From Rhodospirillales bacterium (GTDB lineage: Bacteria > Pseudomonadota > Alphaproteobacteria > Rhodospirillales > WMHbin7): a DNA stretch of 64,000 nucleotides. This document shows, in pieces, positions 43,475 through 52,494 of the stretch (its first letter is position 1; the number at the start of each line of letters is the position of its first letter). The DNA lies in the NCBI GenBank assembly GCA_016215555.1, contig JACRJC010000039.1, positions 1-64,000 on the forward strand, read 5' to 3'. Position numbers and translations under genes: made by a program. The notes under the pieces are model-generated. The model made no database searches. It had not been told where the DNA came from and saw nothing but the letters and a program-made list of their open reading frames with translations.

Positions 43475-46207
43475 ATGCGCAACAAGCCGCAACAGGTGGA
43501 GGCGGTCCTTTTGGCGGGCGTCTATGCCCTGGCGGGCATGCTGTGGATTTTCTACAGCGACCAGTATTCGATCCGCCATGCCGAGGATGCCTACGAACTG
43601 ACGCGGTTCCAGACCTACAAGGGCTGGGCCTATATCGGCGTCACCACGCTGCTGGTCTATGGTTTGATCCGCCTCGTGCAACTGCACCAGAACCGCAGCC
43701 GGGAAAAATCGCAGCGTCTCGAGCGCGTGCAGAAGGTTCTAAGCGACGTCAGCCAGGCTATCATCCGCTCGCCGGAAATAGCCGGCTTGCTGAAATCCGT
43801 CTGCCAGATCGGAATCAAGGCCGGCGGCTATTCGATGGTCTGGATCGGACGGGTCGACGAACGCCGCGACAAACTGGTGGCCTTGGAAACCGCTGGCGCC
43901 GGCGATGCGCGTTTCAACGATCTTGACTTGACTGGGGACGAGGGGAGCCATTGTCCGGTGACGGCGGCCCTGCTTCGGGGCGAACGCTATTTCAGCGCCG
44001 ACATCAAAACAACAGATTGCGGGGCCGACTGGTGCAGGGCCGCCGTGAAACAGGGCCTCGGATCGGTGCTGGCGCTGCCGATCCAGATTTATGGCGAGCT
44101 TGGCGGCGCCATCGCCTTTTGCTCCAACGAAAGCGACGCCTTTGCGCCTTTGGAAATCCAGTTCCTGGAAAATCTGGCCGCCGATCTCGGCCGGGCCATC
44201 ACCCATGCCGAGGACGAGCGGCGCTGGATTCTGGCGCTGGAAGGGGCCGGACATTGCGTCTGGGACGCCACGCCAGCCGCCAACAAGGTGTTTTTCTCCC
44301 GCCGCTGGAAGGAGCGTCTGGGCTATGCCGAGCAAGAGATCGGCAACAGCATGTCGGAATGGACCAGCCGCATTCATCCCGACGACGCCGAGTTGTGCCG
44401 GAACCAGATCGAAAGGCTCGACAACAACGAATCCCAGACCTTCAGCGCCGAATACCGCCTGCGCTGCAAGGATGGAACCTATAAATGGATTCAGGCCCAG
44501 GGCATGGTCTTCGCCCGCGACGCCGCGGGCAAACCCCTGCGCATCGTCGGCACCGACCTTGACATCACCGACAGGAAGAATCGCGAGCGCGCCTTTCTCG
44601 ACGCCCAGAAGGTGGCGCGCATCGGCAGCTACATCTACGATGCGCGCTTCGACGCCTGGACCTGCACGCAGATCATGGATGAGATCCTCGGCGTCGGACC
44701 GTCGTCCCGGAAGGACGCCGAAAGCTGGCTGGCGCTGGTGCGCCCCGATCAGCGCGAGGATATGCGCGTCTATCTGCACGAGGCGCTGCACAGCACGCGG
44801 TCCTTCGACAAGGCTTATCCCATCATCCGCCAAAAGGACGGCATCGAGCGTTGGGTTCACGGTCTGGGCGAGGTCGAACTGGACGAGCAGGGCGCTCCCC
44901 TGCGCATGGTCGGCTCCATCCAGGACATCACCGAACGCAGGCGCAGCCAATTGATTTTGCATGGGCGGTTGAAGTTGTCGCAACTGGCCCAGGAGGGCAA
45001 GATCGAGGAATTGCTGCAGGCCGCCCTCGACATGGCCGAGGAGGCGACGGGCAGCCATATCGGTTTCTTCCATTTCGTCGATACCGATCAGGAAAATCTG
45101 CAGCTGCAGGCCTGGTCCAGCAACACCCGGGCCCATATGTGCAAGGCCGGCGACTACGAGCGGCATTATCCGGTCAGCAAGGCCGGCATCTGGGCCGACT
45201 GTCTGCGCAAGCGGACCCCGGTCATTCACAACGACTACGCCAAGGCCGAAAGCCGCAGGGGCCTGCCCGAGGGCCACGCCGAAATCCGGCGCGAATTGAC
45301 GGTGCCGGTCGTCCGCCAGGGAACCGTCGTCGCCATCGCCGGCGTCGGCAACAAGTTCACCCCCTATACCGACGGCGACGCCGTCGTCGTCCAGGAATTG
45401 GCCGGCTTCGTCATGGATCTGGTTTCGAACATCGAGGCCGAACGGTCCTTGCGCCAAAGCGAGGCCCAGTTGCGCAAGACCTCGGAAACCCTGCAGGCCG
45501 CCGTCGATAACCTAACCCAGCTCAACACCGAGCTCGAGCGCTTCGCCTTCATCGCCTCGCACGATCTGCAAGAGCCGCTGCGCAACATCACCACCTACAC
45601 CCAGTTGATCGACCGGAAGTTCCGCGACCGCATCGGACCCGAAGGCAAGGAATATTTCGATCTGGTGGTCGGCGGCGCCAAACGCATGTACGCCCTTATC
45701 AACGATCTGCTGACCTATTCGCGCACCGGCGCCAGCATCAGGCCGGCGCATTTGATTTCCTCGTCGCAGTCCTGCCGCTCGGCGATCGAGAATCTGTACA
45801 GCGCCATCAAGGAATGCGGGGCCGAAATCAAGATCGACGATCTGCCCAGCGTCGTCGCCGACGAGGTGCAGATGATGCAACTGTTCCAGAACCTGATTTC
45901 CAACGCCATCAAGTTTCGTCACCCCGCCCGCCCCATCCAGATCGAGGTTGGCGCCAGGCGCGCCGGCGATTTCTGGGAATTCAGGGTCGCGGACAACGGC
46001 ATCGGCTTCGACCCCAACGAACAGGACGTCTTCGAACTGTTCAGGCGCGTGCACGCCAATCGCGGCTATCCCGGCACCGGCGTCGGGCTGGCCATCTGCA
46101 AGCGCATCGTGCTGCGCAATGGCGGGCGCATCTGGGTCGAATCGGCGCTGGGCAAGGGCAGCGTCTTCACCTTCACCCTGCCGACGTCGCAGGAGGAGGC
46201 CCCTTAA
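43475..46207 (+). CDS. Multi-domain sensor histidine kinase (GAF-PAS-PAS-GAF)
   Basis: This 910-residue kinase has two membrane segments near the N-terminus (about 11-28 and 49-68). A GAF-like domain follows (GYSMVWIGRVDERRDKLVAL, about 115-250), then two PAS/PAC domains (ending GTDLDITDRKN and GSIQDITERRR), a second GAF (about 505-660, GSHIGFFHFVDTDQENLQLQ) and a HisKA with FIASHDLQEPLRNI (H696). The HATPase has NLISNAIKF, DNGIGFD and GTGVGL. It shares the kinase core type with the small kinase at 6782. The signal and partner regulator are not encoded beside it. Confidence 0.93.
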   Translation: MRNKPQQVEAVLLAGVYALAGMLWIFYSDQYSIRHAEDAYELTRFQTYKGWAYIGVTTLLVYGLIRLVQLHQNRSREKSQRLERVQKVLSDVSQAIIRSPEIAGLLKSVCQIGIKAGGYSMVWIGRVDERRDKLVALETAGAGDARFNDLDLTGDEGSHCPVTAALLRGERYFSADIKTTDCGADWCRAAVKQGLGSVLALPIQIYGELGGAIAFCSNESDAFAPLEIQFLENLAADLGRAITHAEDERRWILALEGAGHCVWDATPAANKVFFSRRWKERLGYAEQEIGNSMSEWTSRIHPDDAELCRNQIERLDNNESQTFSAEYRLRCKDGTYKWIQAQGMVFARDAAGKPLRIVGTDLDITDRKNRERAFLDAQKVARIGSYIYDARFDAWTCTQIMDEILGVGPSSRKDAESWLALVRPDQREDMRVYLHEALHSTRSFDKAYPIIRQKDGIERWVHGLGEVELDEQGAPLRMVGSIQDITERRRSQLILHGRLKLSQLAQEGKIEELLQAALDMAEEATGSHIGFFHFVDTDQENLQLQAWSSNTRAHMCKAGDYERHYPVSKAGIWADCLRKRTPVIHNDYAKAESRRGLPEGHAEIRRELTVPVVRQGTVVAIAGVGNKFTPYTDGDAVVVQELAGFVMDLVSNIEAERSLRQSEAQLRKTSETLQAAVDNLTQLNTELERFAFIASHDLQEPLRNITTYTQLIDRKFRDRIGPEGKEYFDLVVGGAKRMYALINDLLTYSRTGASIRPAHLISSSQSCRSAIENLYSAIKECGAEIKIDDLPSVVADEVQMMQLFQNLISNAIKFRHPARPIQIEVGARRAGDFWEFRVADNGIGFDPNEQDVFELFRRVHANRGYPGTGVGLAICKRIVLRNGGRIWVESALGKGSVFTFTLPTSQEEAP

Positions 46208-46213
46208 CGCCCG

Positions 46214-48139
46214 TCAGCGCCGGCGGAAGATGCCGGCCAGCAACTCATCGACCCGCAAGATCAGTTGCTCGGTCATTTCCTTGTAGAATTCCTCGAGATT
46301 GGTGGCCCTTGCATGGCTGAAGCGCACCTGCGGCCCGATATGTTCAACCACATATTCCCGCAACTGCTGGCGCACGATCTCCTGGCCCTGTTCCTTGGTT
46401 ACGCCCCATTGGCGGGCATGCCAGGCGATGCGCTCGTCGACATTCTCGGTGGCGAAATGCCAGAATTTGATGTCGCCGAACAGCTCGGCGAAATCCTCGC
46501 TGGAGAGGATCTCGATGGCCTCCCACAGGCCGGCGCGCAGCAGATAGACGCCCTCCAGGCCGGCAAGGTCGCTTAGCAGCACGCCGTTTCTGGGTTCGTC
46601 CTCCTGATTGCCGACGGCCTTGCAAAAGACGCCCTCGGCCACCATGCGGTCCAGGTCGGTCCGCTCGACGAAATGCAGCCAGGTCTTGCCCTTGGCCGCC
46701 GGATTGGTGGAAATGCGCGGCACGATGCGCACCAGGGGCGCCAAGGGATAGTCGCCCTTGCGCATCAATTCGCCCAGCCGCCACAGGGCGGCGGCAGCGC
46801 CGGTCACATGCGGCTGCGACGGGTCGGCAGGATCGCCGCCCACCAGCAGCACCAACACACGGTTCGCGGGACCGCGCGGCGTCACCAGAGCCGGCCTGAT
46901 CTGGCTGCGGGTGCGGTCGAAGGTCTGGCGCTGGGCGACCAGCGGTCCACCGGCCTGAGCCTTGTCCAGCGCCGCCTTGACATAGCCGAGATCCTCGGCG
47001 ATCAGATTGGGACGTGGGCGCTGAAAGACGATTCCGGCCACGTAATGGGCGAAATTGGCCGCCTCGTTCAGCTTGAAGCGCTCGGGATTCGACAGAAAAT
47101 AGGCGGCGATGGCGGCGGCGAAACTGTCGCCGCAGCCGGTATCCTCATGCACCTTGGGATCGACCTGGACCACGTTTTCGTGGATCAGGGGCGAATAGAC
47201 GAAATCGACCAGCCCGCCCCTGGCCTTGCGGGCCAGACTGGCTCCCCTGGCGCCATCGGTGATGACGACGTGCCAGGCCCCCAGTTCCAGGGTGCGGCGG
47301 CTGATTTCGCGGGCGATCATCTTGCGCAGTTCCGAGGCGTCGTGGTGATGCTTGCGCAATGGTTCGAATCCGAAGAAGCCGCCCGCCTCGGCCAGATTGA
47401 AGCTGACCACATCGACCACACTGATGAAATCGCGGTATTCGGTGAAGAGCTGCTTCAACTGATTGCCGCCGACCAGCCAGAAGACCTTCAGCGAGGGATT
47501 GCCCATCTTCATGCGGCGCACTTGCTCGAACTTTTGGGAATCGACGGGTTCCTGGCCGATGAAAATGAAGGCGTTGCGCCCTTGCAGGAACTCGCGCTCG
47601 ATCTTGAAGGGATCGACATTTCCGCGATCCCAGCTTGGCCCCTTTTCGGTCAGGATCAGCTTGGCGAAGCCCTGGTCTTGCAGGATCAGCGAGGTGCGCG
47701 AGCGCCCCGGCACCGCTTTGGCGCCGAACATGGGCGCCGTATCGGCCCAGGACAGATGCTCGATCGGCGGCACCTGGACGTCGGCGCCGAAAGCCGCCAG
47801 CAGGACTTTCATGTCGCTGGCCAAATTCAACAGCCCGCCGCCGGGCGTGCGCGCGGTGTCGCCGATCTGGGAATCGGTCAGGGTCACCTCTTCGCCGGTC
47901 GAGCCGTCGATGGTCACGACCCAGCCCTGGTCCCGGCGCTCGATGCTGTCCACCGATACCTTGACCGCGTCGGGCGACAATTTGCGCAATCGTTCGAGGA
48001 CGGGGCGCAATTCCTCGGCCACGCTTGAAGCGAACAAATCCACCGTCTGCGACCATAAAAGCGAGACCGCCACCACTTCGCATTTGCGGTTGATGTGGCG
48101 GATCGCCGCCTCGCGGGCCTCTGCGGCTTGATCGCTCAT
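46214..48139 (-). CDS. PfkB-fold sugar-kinase-like protein with an unusual C-terminal extension
   Basis: In this 641-residue protein, residues of roughly 90-400 resemble the ribokinase/PfkB fold: RTPGGGLLNLASDMKVLLAA, FGADVQVPPIEHL and the catalytic DTGCGDSFAAAIAAYFLSNP (family DTxGAGDxF). The N-terminal 80 residues and about 220 C-terminal residues (from about 425, RVLVLLVGGDPADPSQPHVT to LLAGIFRRR) match nothing I recognise. A typical PfkB kinase is 300-350 residues. It stands alone, convergent with the sensor kinase. The substrate is unknown. Confidence 0.72.
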   Translation of the reverse strand: MSDQAAEAREAAIRHINRKCEVVAVSLLWSQTVDLFASSVAEELRPVLERLRKLSPDAVKVSVDSIERRDQGWVVTIDGSTGEEVTLTDSQIGDTARTPGGGLLNLASDMKVLLAAFGADVQVPPIEHLSWADTAPMFGAKAVPGRSRTSLILQDQGFAKLILTEKGPSWDRGNVDPFKIEREFLQGRNAFIFIGQEPVDSQKFEQVRRMKMGNPSLKVFWLVGGNQLKQLFTEYRDFISVVDVVSFNLAEAGGFFGFEPLRKHHHDASELRKMIAREISRRTLELGAWHVVITDGARGASLARKARGGLVDFVYSPLIHENVVQVDPKVHEDTGCGDSFAAAIAAYFLSNPERFKLNEAANFAHYVAGIVFQRPRPNLIAEDLGYVKAALDKAQAGGPLVAQRQTFDRTRSQIRPALVTPRGPANRVLVLLVGGDPADPSQPHVTGAAAALWRLGELMRKGDYPLAPLVRIVPRISTNPAAKGKTWLHFVERTDLDRMVAEGVFCKAVGNQEDEPRNGVLLSDLAGLEGVYLLRAGLWEAIEILSSEDFAELFGDIKFWHFATENVDERIAWHARQWGVTKEQGQEIVRQQLREYVVEHIGPQVRFSHARATNLEEFYKEMTEQLILRVDELLAGIFRRR

Positions 48140-48262
48140 GTTCCCCCCTTTGCCTGCCTGCCGAAATCGGCTGCCCCTCCTGGCCCGGAAAGGTTAGAAT
48201 AAGTCCATCCTTTTTGAAAGGGCGCCTTGATGCGCAACGTTTCTGCTTGTTAATTTGAACGG

Positions 48263-50773
48263 ATGAAAACCGCCCTCCCCCCAAGCCTGGCCGCCGCCTG
48301 GACCGGCCTTTCGACAAGCTGGCGAGGCCTGACCCCCCGGGTCCGGCGGGCCCTGCGCACCGGCGCGCTGTCCCTGGCAATGCTGCTGGCCCTGCTGGCT
48401 TTCCTGCCTGAAGCCGGCTTGCGCTGGGGGCTGGACAAGGCCTTGCGCCAGCTCGGCATGGCCGAGATTCACCTGGCCAGCGCCGACATCGCCCTCTTCA
48501 ACGGTCGCCTGGTCATCAAAAGCTTCAGCGCCGGCCCCCGCATCGGCCAGGCTTTGGGGCTCGACCGCCTTGACTTTGCCTTCCGCTGGCTGCCCCTGCT
48601 CAAGCGCGAGGTCTCGGTGGAATCGCTGAATCTGGCCGGCCTGACCATCGATCTGAAGCGCGATGGCGCCAAACTGCTGGTCAACGGCGCCGTCATCGAT
48701 CTGGGCGGCGGCCAGTCCGGCGGCGACGGAGTCTGGAATTTCGACATCGATTCCCTGACCTTGTCGGACAGCCGCATCACCTTTGCCGACGGGCCTCTTG
48801 GCCTGAAGATCGAGCTCGAGCGGCTCGAGCTTCGCAATCTGAAAAGCGCCGATCCCAATTCCACGGCCAGCTTTCACATCAAAGGCAGGATCGACGGCGC
48901 AAGCTTCGATCTGACGGGAAGCGCCGTCCCCTTCGCGGCTTCGCCCTCGCTGGAAGCGGGGCTGACGCTGCAAGATCTCGACCTGAAATTGCTGGAGCCG
49001 CTTTTGAGCGGCATGCTGGAGGGGCGGTTGACGGCCGATCTCAAGCTGGCGGGCACGACCGCCAGCCTTGACGGTCAGGGCCGGCTGGAATTGCGAGAGG
49101 CAAGCTTCGCCCAGGGCCAGACCGAGGGCGGGGCCGGCCTGGCCCAAGCCACGACCGAGCGGCTGCATTGGGACGGAACCGCAGGCCGTCTGGATTGGCA
49201 GGGCGATTTTTCCCTCCAGACCCTGCGTTTCAAGAATGCCGAACTGGCGGCCCAGCCGGAACGTCTGGCGGGACAAGGGCGTCTGACCCTCGATCTGGCG
49301 TCGGATCGGCTCGGCCTGCGCTGGGAGGGCAAGCTGGACAGCGGTTCCCTGCCGATCGACAGCGCCGGTTTCAGCTGCCGCCTGACCCAGGCGGGGTTGG
49401 ACGGTCTGGTCGAAGCGGGGCGCGACGCCAATGGGGATATCCGGCTGTCGTCCCATCTTGCCGTGGCGGCACGGAACATCGTGATTGCCGAGCCGGGGAC
49501 GAAAAACGAGATCCTGAACGCGCCGAAATTCGATGCCGGCGCCCTTCGCCTGACCCAGGCCCGTCTGGCCGCTTCCGGCGGCTTCGTCGCCGAGGCGTTG
49601 ACCATCGACGATCTGCTGGTCAAGATTGCCCGCCGGACCCAACCACCCGCCAAGGAACCGGCGTCGCCCGGCCAGCAAGGCCCCAAAGCCGCGAGCGCCA
49701 GTCCGCGTCTGGCCCTGGATCGTTTCGCCATCGCCGGCAACAGCCGTTTCGACTTCGAAGACCGCACCCCCAGCCAGCCGGTTTCCATCAGCTTCGACAA
49801 GGTGAAACTGTCGCTGGCCAATCTCGATTCCGACAAGCCCGGCCAGGACAGCCCCTTCGAGATCGAGGCCCGCGCCGGCAATGCCAGCCTGTCGCTTTCG
49901 GGCCATGCCAAACCCTTCGCCTCGGGGGTCACGGCCCGCTTCTCCACCAACGTCAAGGCCTTCGAACTGCCGCCCTTGTCGCCCTATGCGGCCGACGCCC
50001 TGGGGGTCGAGTTGCAGACCGGGCATTTCGACGGCGAGATTTCGGCCCGCCTTGAGAATGGCGATCTGGAAGGCAGGGTCGATCTGGCCCTCTCCAACCT
50101 GTTCGCCGCCCAACCCGATCCCAACGCCCCCTTGGCCAAGCAGACCGGCATGCCGGTGGCCCTGGTCCTGGATCTGTTGCGCGACGGCGAGGACCGCATC
50201 CGCCTGTCGATCCCCGTCGGCGGCAATCTGTCGGATCCGCAGTTCGACCTGAGCGACGCGGTGTCGAAGGCCATCGGCGGCGCCTTGCGTCAAACGGCGG
50301 TGACGACCCTGAAAGTGGTGTTTCCCGTCTTGCTGCTGATCGATGGGCTGGCCGACGCCGGCTCGCCGCTTCTGGCCCCTGTGCCCTTCACGCCCGGCGC
50401 CGACGAGCTGGAAAGCGAGGCCCTGGCCCGGCTCGAGATCGTCGGCAAGCTGCTGCGCGAGCGTCCCGGCCTGAAACTGTCCCTGTGCCCGGCCAGTTCA
50501 CCCGATCTGGACTGGCCGGTGCTGCTGGCCGGGAAGAAGCAAGAAGAACTGGGCGTGTTCTACAAGATGCAAAAGCTGGTCAGCCTGGAAGCTAAGCCAG
50601 AGAAGACCCCGCCCGACCTGGCGGCCCTGACCCAATTGGCCGAGAAGCGCTCCGCCAACGTGAAAAGTGCGCTGGCCGAAAAATCGGGCATCGATCCCGG
50701 GCGGCTGTTCTTGTGCCTGCCCAAAGTCGATGCCGTCCCCAATTCCCAGCCCCGCGTCGATCTGATGTTATGA
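48263..50773 (+). CDS. DUF748 / AsmA-like envelope protein
   Basis: In this 836-residue protein a single membrane helix near residues 32-50 (ALSLAMLLALLAFLPEAGL) precedes long beta-rich repeats (LVIKSFSAGPRIGQALGLDR; SVESLNLAGLTIDLKRDG; the C-terminal LVLDLLRDGEDRIRLSIPVG segment is typical of DUF748). AsmA-type proteins bridge the inner membrane and periplasm and some move lipids. It is followed 24 nt later by bacteriohemerythrin. The particular cargo is unknown. Confidence 0.85.
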   Translation: MKTALPPSLAAAWTGLSTSWRGLTPRVRRALRTGALSLAMLLALLAFLPEAGLRWGLDKALRQLGMAEIHLASADIALFNGRLVIKSFSAGPRIGQALGLDRLDFAFRWLPLLKREVSVESLNLAGLTIDLKRDGAKLLVNGAVIDLGGGQSGGDGVWNFDIDSLTLSDSRITFADGPLGLKIELERLELRNLKSADPNSTASFHIKGRIDGASFDLTGSAVPFAASPSLEAGLTLQDLDLKLLEPLLSGMLEGRLTADLKLAGTTASLDGQGRLELREASFAQGQTEGGAGLAQATTERLHWDGTAGRLDWQGDFSLQTLRFKNAELAAQPERLAGQGRLTLDLASDRLGLRWEGKLDSGSLPIDSAGFSCRLTQAGLDGLVEAGRDANGDIRLSSHLAVAARNIVIAEPGTKNEILNAPKFDAGALRLTQARLAASGGFVAEALTIDDLLVKIARRTQPPAKEPASPGQQGPKAASASPRLALDRFAIAGNSRFDFEDRTPSQPVSISFDKVKLSLANLDSDKPGQDSPFEIEARAGNASLSLSGHAKPFASGVTARFSTNVKAFELPPLSPYAADALGVELQTGHFDGEISARLENGDLEGRVDLALSNLFAAQPDPNAPLAKQTGMPVALVLDLLRDGEDRIRLSIPVGGNLSDPQFDLSDAVSKAIGGALRQTAVTTLKVVFPVLLLIDGLADAGSPLLAPVPFTPGADELESEALARLEIVGKLLRERPGLKLSLCPASSPDLDWPVLLAGKKQEELGVFYKMQKLVSLEAKPEKTPPDLAALTQLAEKRSANVKSALAEKSGIDPGRLFLCLPKVDAVPNSQPRVDLML

Positions 50774-50797
50774 CGAGACAGCGCAAGGAGAGGCCCC

Positions 50798-51217
50798 ATG
50801 CCCATCGTCTGGTCCCAAGAAACCATGTCCATCGGCCTGCCTTCCATCGACGCCGACCATCAAAAGCTGCTGGCCCTTATCAACGAGGTCGAGGCCGTCG
50901 CCCTGCAGCGCTTGCCGGCCGACGTCATCGAGCGCGTCCTGGCCCAACTGGCGCAATATGTCAGCTATCATTTCCGGCGCGAGGAGGAAATGATGGCGAA
51001 GGCCGGATTCCCCGGCCTGACCGAACATGAAGGCCTGCACGAGGAGTTTTCGGATCGGGTCTGCCAGCTAACGGCCCAGTATTTCATCGACGCCAACCTG
51101 GCCGACGCCAAGGAGCTTTTGGACTTCCTCTCCAACTGGCTGGTCGTCCATATCCAGAGCCGCGATCCGGAATTCGTTTCCTGGGTCAAGGGGGCAGCGG
51201 TCGATGGCGCGGCCTAA
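50798..51217 (+). CDS. Bacteriohemerythrin
   Basis: The 139-residue four-helix protein has the di-iron ligand pattern: H in IDADHQKLL, H and E in YHFRREEEMMAKAG, H/H in TEHEGLHEEF, and H-D in VVHIQSRDPEF. It binds O2 reversibly, as a sensor or carrier. The start ATG has AAGGAGAGG upstream, and it follows the DUF748 gene by 24 nt. Confidence 0.95.
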   Translation: MPIVWSQETMSIGLPSIDADHQKLLALINEVEAVALQRLPADVIERVLAQLAQYVSYHFRREEEMMAKAGFPGLTEHEGLHEEFSDRVCQLTAQYFIDANLADAKELLDFLSNWLVVHIQSRDPEFVSWVKGAAVDGAA

Positions 51218-51227
51218 CCGGAATTAA

Positions 51228-51533
51228 TCAGGATCCATCCCCGCTGGATCCGACGCGCAGGGATTTGCGAAGCCGCAATTTCCTTTGGGCCGGCTCGGGC
51301 AGTTCGGACAGATCGATGATCTTCTTGCTGACCAGCAGCTCGACCAGATCTTCGGTGACGCGGGCCATGCTGAAATCCGTCGCCGAGAGTTCGTCACCCC
51401 CCCTTTCCCTTTCCCGGTCCTGAAAGGCCGTAACCTCGGGATGCGCCCCGGGCAAATATTCAATCGTATCCTCGGTGGGCTCGAAACTGACTCCGATGAT
51501 GCTTCCTTGACCATTGCGGATGATGTACGGCAT
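51228..51533 (-). CDS. Small conserved-looking hypothetical protein (101 residues)
   Basis: Start ATG 51533 (MPYIIRNGQGSIIGVSFEPT) has an AAGGA about 10 nt upstream. The open frame continues 5' for 37 codons, but that part is less convincing. The protein is acidic in the middle and basic at the end (EPAQRKLRLRKSLRVGSSGD), with no signal or membrane segment. Short proteins of this type are present in magnetospirilla under names such as tryptophan-synthase-like, but no enzyme domain is visible. Function unknown. Confidence 0.65.
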   Translation of the reverse strand: MPYIIRNGQGSIIGVSFEPTEDTIEYLPGAHPEVTAFQDRERERGGDELSATDFSMARVTEDLVELLVSKKIIDLSELPEPAQRKLRLRKSLRVGSSGDGS

Positions 51534-51640
51534 CAAGCTTTCGTCCTTCGATGCATGGCAATCGTAAATAGATACTGTCCCCGGACGTGGTGTAAGAGCG
51601 GCGATGATCTCACTCTCTCCGGCTTGACTTGGCCGGTTTG

Positions 51641-51919
51641 TCATGCCGCCACGGCGGGCAGCCTGACGAAGGGATCATCGCTCAAGGCGGCGATGGTTTC
51701 CAGCGTCATGTAACGGGCGCGCTGCACGGCCCATTCATCGTTTTGTTCCAGCAAGATAGCGCCGACGAGCCTTGTGATGGCCTCTTCGTTGGGGAAGATG
51801 CCGACCACCTCGGTGCGGCGTTTGATCTCATCGATGCGCCGTTTGACCGCTGCGCGGTAGGGCAGATGCTGTTCGATCAACTGCCACTGATCGTCGGTAA
51901 GCCAGAAAACCTTGCTCAT
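51641..51919 (-). pseudogene. Chimeric transposase remnant (IS5-like start joined to IS256-like end)
   Basis: From ATG 51919 the first ~17 residues (MSKVFWLTDDQWQLIEQHLP) are the N-terminus of IS5/IS4-type transposases. After about residue 25 (KRRTEVVGIFPNEEAITRLV, EQNDEWAVQRARYMTLETIA, LSDDP) the sequence matches the C-terminus of IS256/Mutator transposases. No catalytic domain remains between them. It is a deletion or recombination scar from two insertion elements. The gap 51932-52154 beyond it is AT-rich and carries the promoter of the next cassette. Confidence 0.75.
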
Positions 51920-52090
51920 GGACGGAACCACCCAAATAACGCTTCAGGCCATTGAATTATCTAAAGATTAATGCGATCTGATCCAAGTTGGCGCTTGCTG
52001 GCAACAACCAATAATACATTAAACATTTAAACAATGTGTGCGCTGCTTAAAGGCGTAACATATTTCACACCTTATGATAGCGAATCGAGC

Positions 52091-52120
52091 TTGATCCGCC
52101 ATCGCCCGTGGTGATATAAG
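52091..52120 (+). promoter_or_regulatory. Promoter of the large unknown cassette
   Basis: TTGATC (52091-52096), an 18-bp spacer and TATAAG (52115-52120) are followed by an AAAGGGG Shine-Dalgarno at the right distance for ATG 52155. The leader would be about 28 nt. It serves the 106-residue gene and possibly the whole cassette. Confidence 0.6.
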
Positions 52121-52154
52121 ACCGTATCGTCTTTACTATCTAAAGGGGAACGTT

Positions 52155-52475
52155 ATGGCTTCGCAGACCACTCAATTGACCGCCAATTCGAATTGCACCG
52201 CCGTTGCTAGCGGAGACGCCAACCAATCAACTCAGGTCCGCTTCATGGCGCCGATGAACAGCACCGTCTGGTGGATGCCGACAGTTTCGAACGCCATGGT
52301 CACCCAGGCTTTGCCGAACGACGTCGGCAACGGCCAAGTGACCTTCGTCAAGGGGCTGGCCATCAATTTTAACGCCATGGGCGGCACGGCCTACAACATC
52401 ACGCTCAGCGGCCAGATCATCGACAAGGTCTCGGGCACAGCGACCTACAGCGGCTTGGTCATCTTCAGCCAGTAG
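52155..52475 (+). CDS. 106-residue unknown protein, first gene of the cassette
   Basis: The product starts MASQTTQLTANSNCTAVASG and ends VSGTATYSGLVIFSQ. It is rich in Thr, Asn, Gly, Val and Ser, contains two adjacent Trp (STVWWMPTVS), has no signal peptide or membrane helix, and is probably beta-rich. The start has a strong AAAGGGG ribosome binding site and its own promoter. A perfect hairpin follows its stop. Composition and position suggest it is produced in higher amounts than the large proteins downstream, such as a structural or accessory subunit. No family recognised. Confidence 0.7.
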   Translation: MASQTTQLTANSNCTAVASGDANQSTQVRFMAPMNSTVWWMPTVSNAMVTQALPNDVGNGQVTFVKGLAINFNAMGGTAYNITLSGQIIDKVSGTATYSGLVIFSQ

Positions 52476-52494
52476 TAAGGGCATCTCAGGCGGG

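Noticed and set aside
48194-50293. A 699-codon minus-strand open frame opposite the DUF748 gene
   Set aside because: Its composition is typical of an antisense shadow (Gly/Gln/Arg). The plus strand carries the membrane anchor, DUF748 end motif and a good context.
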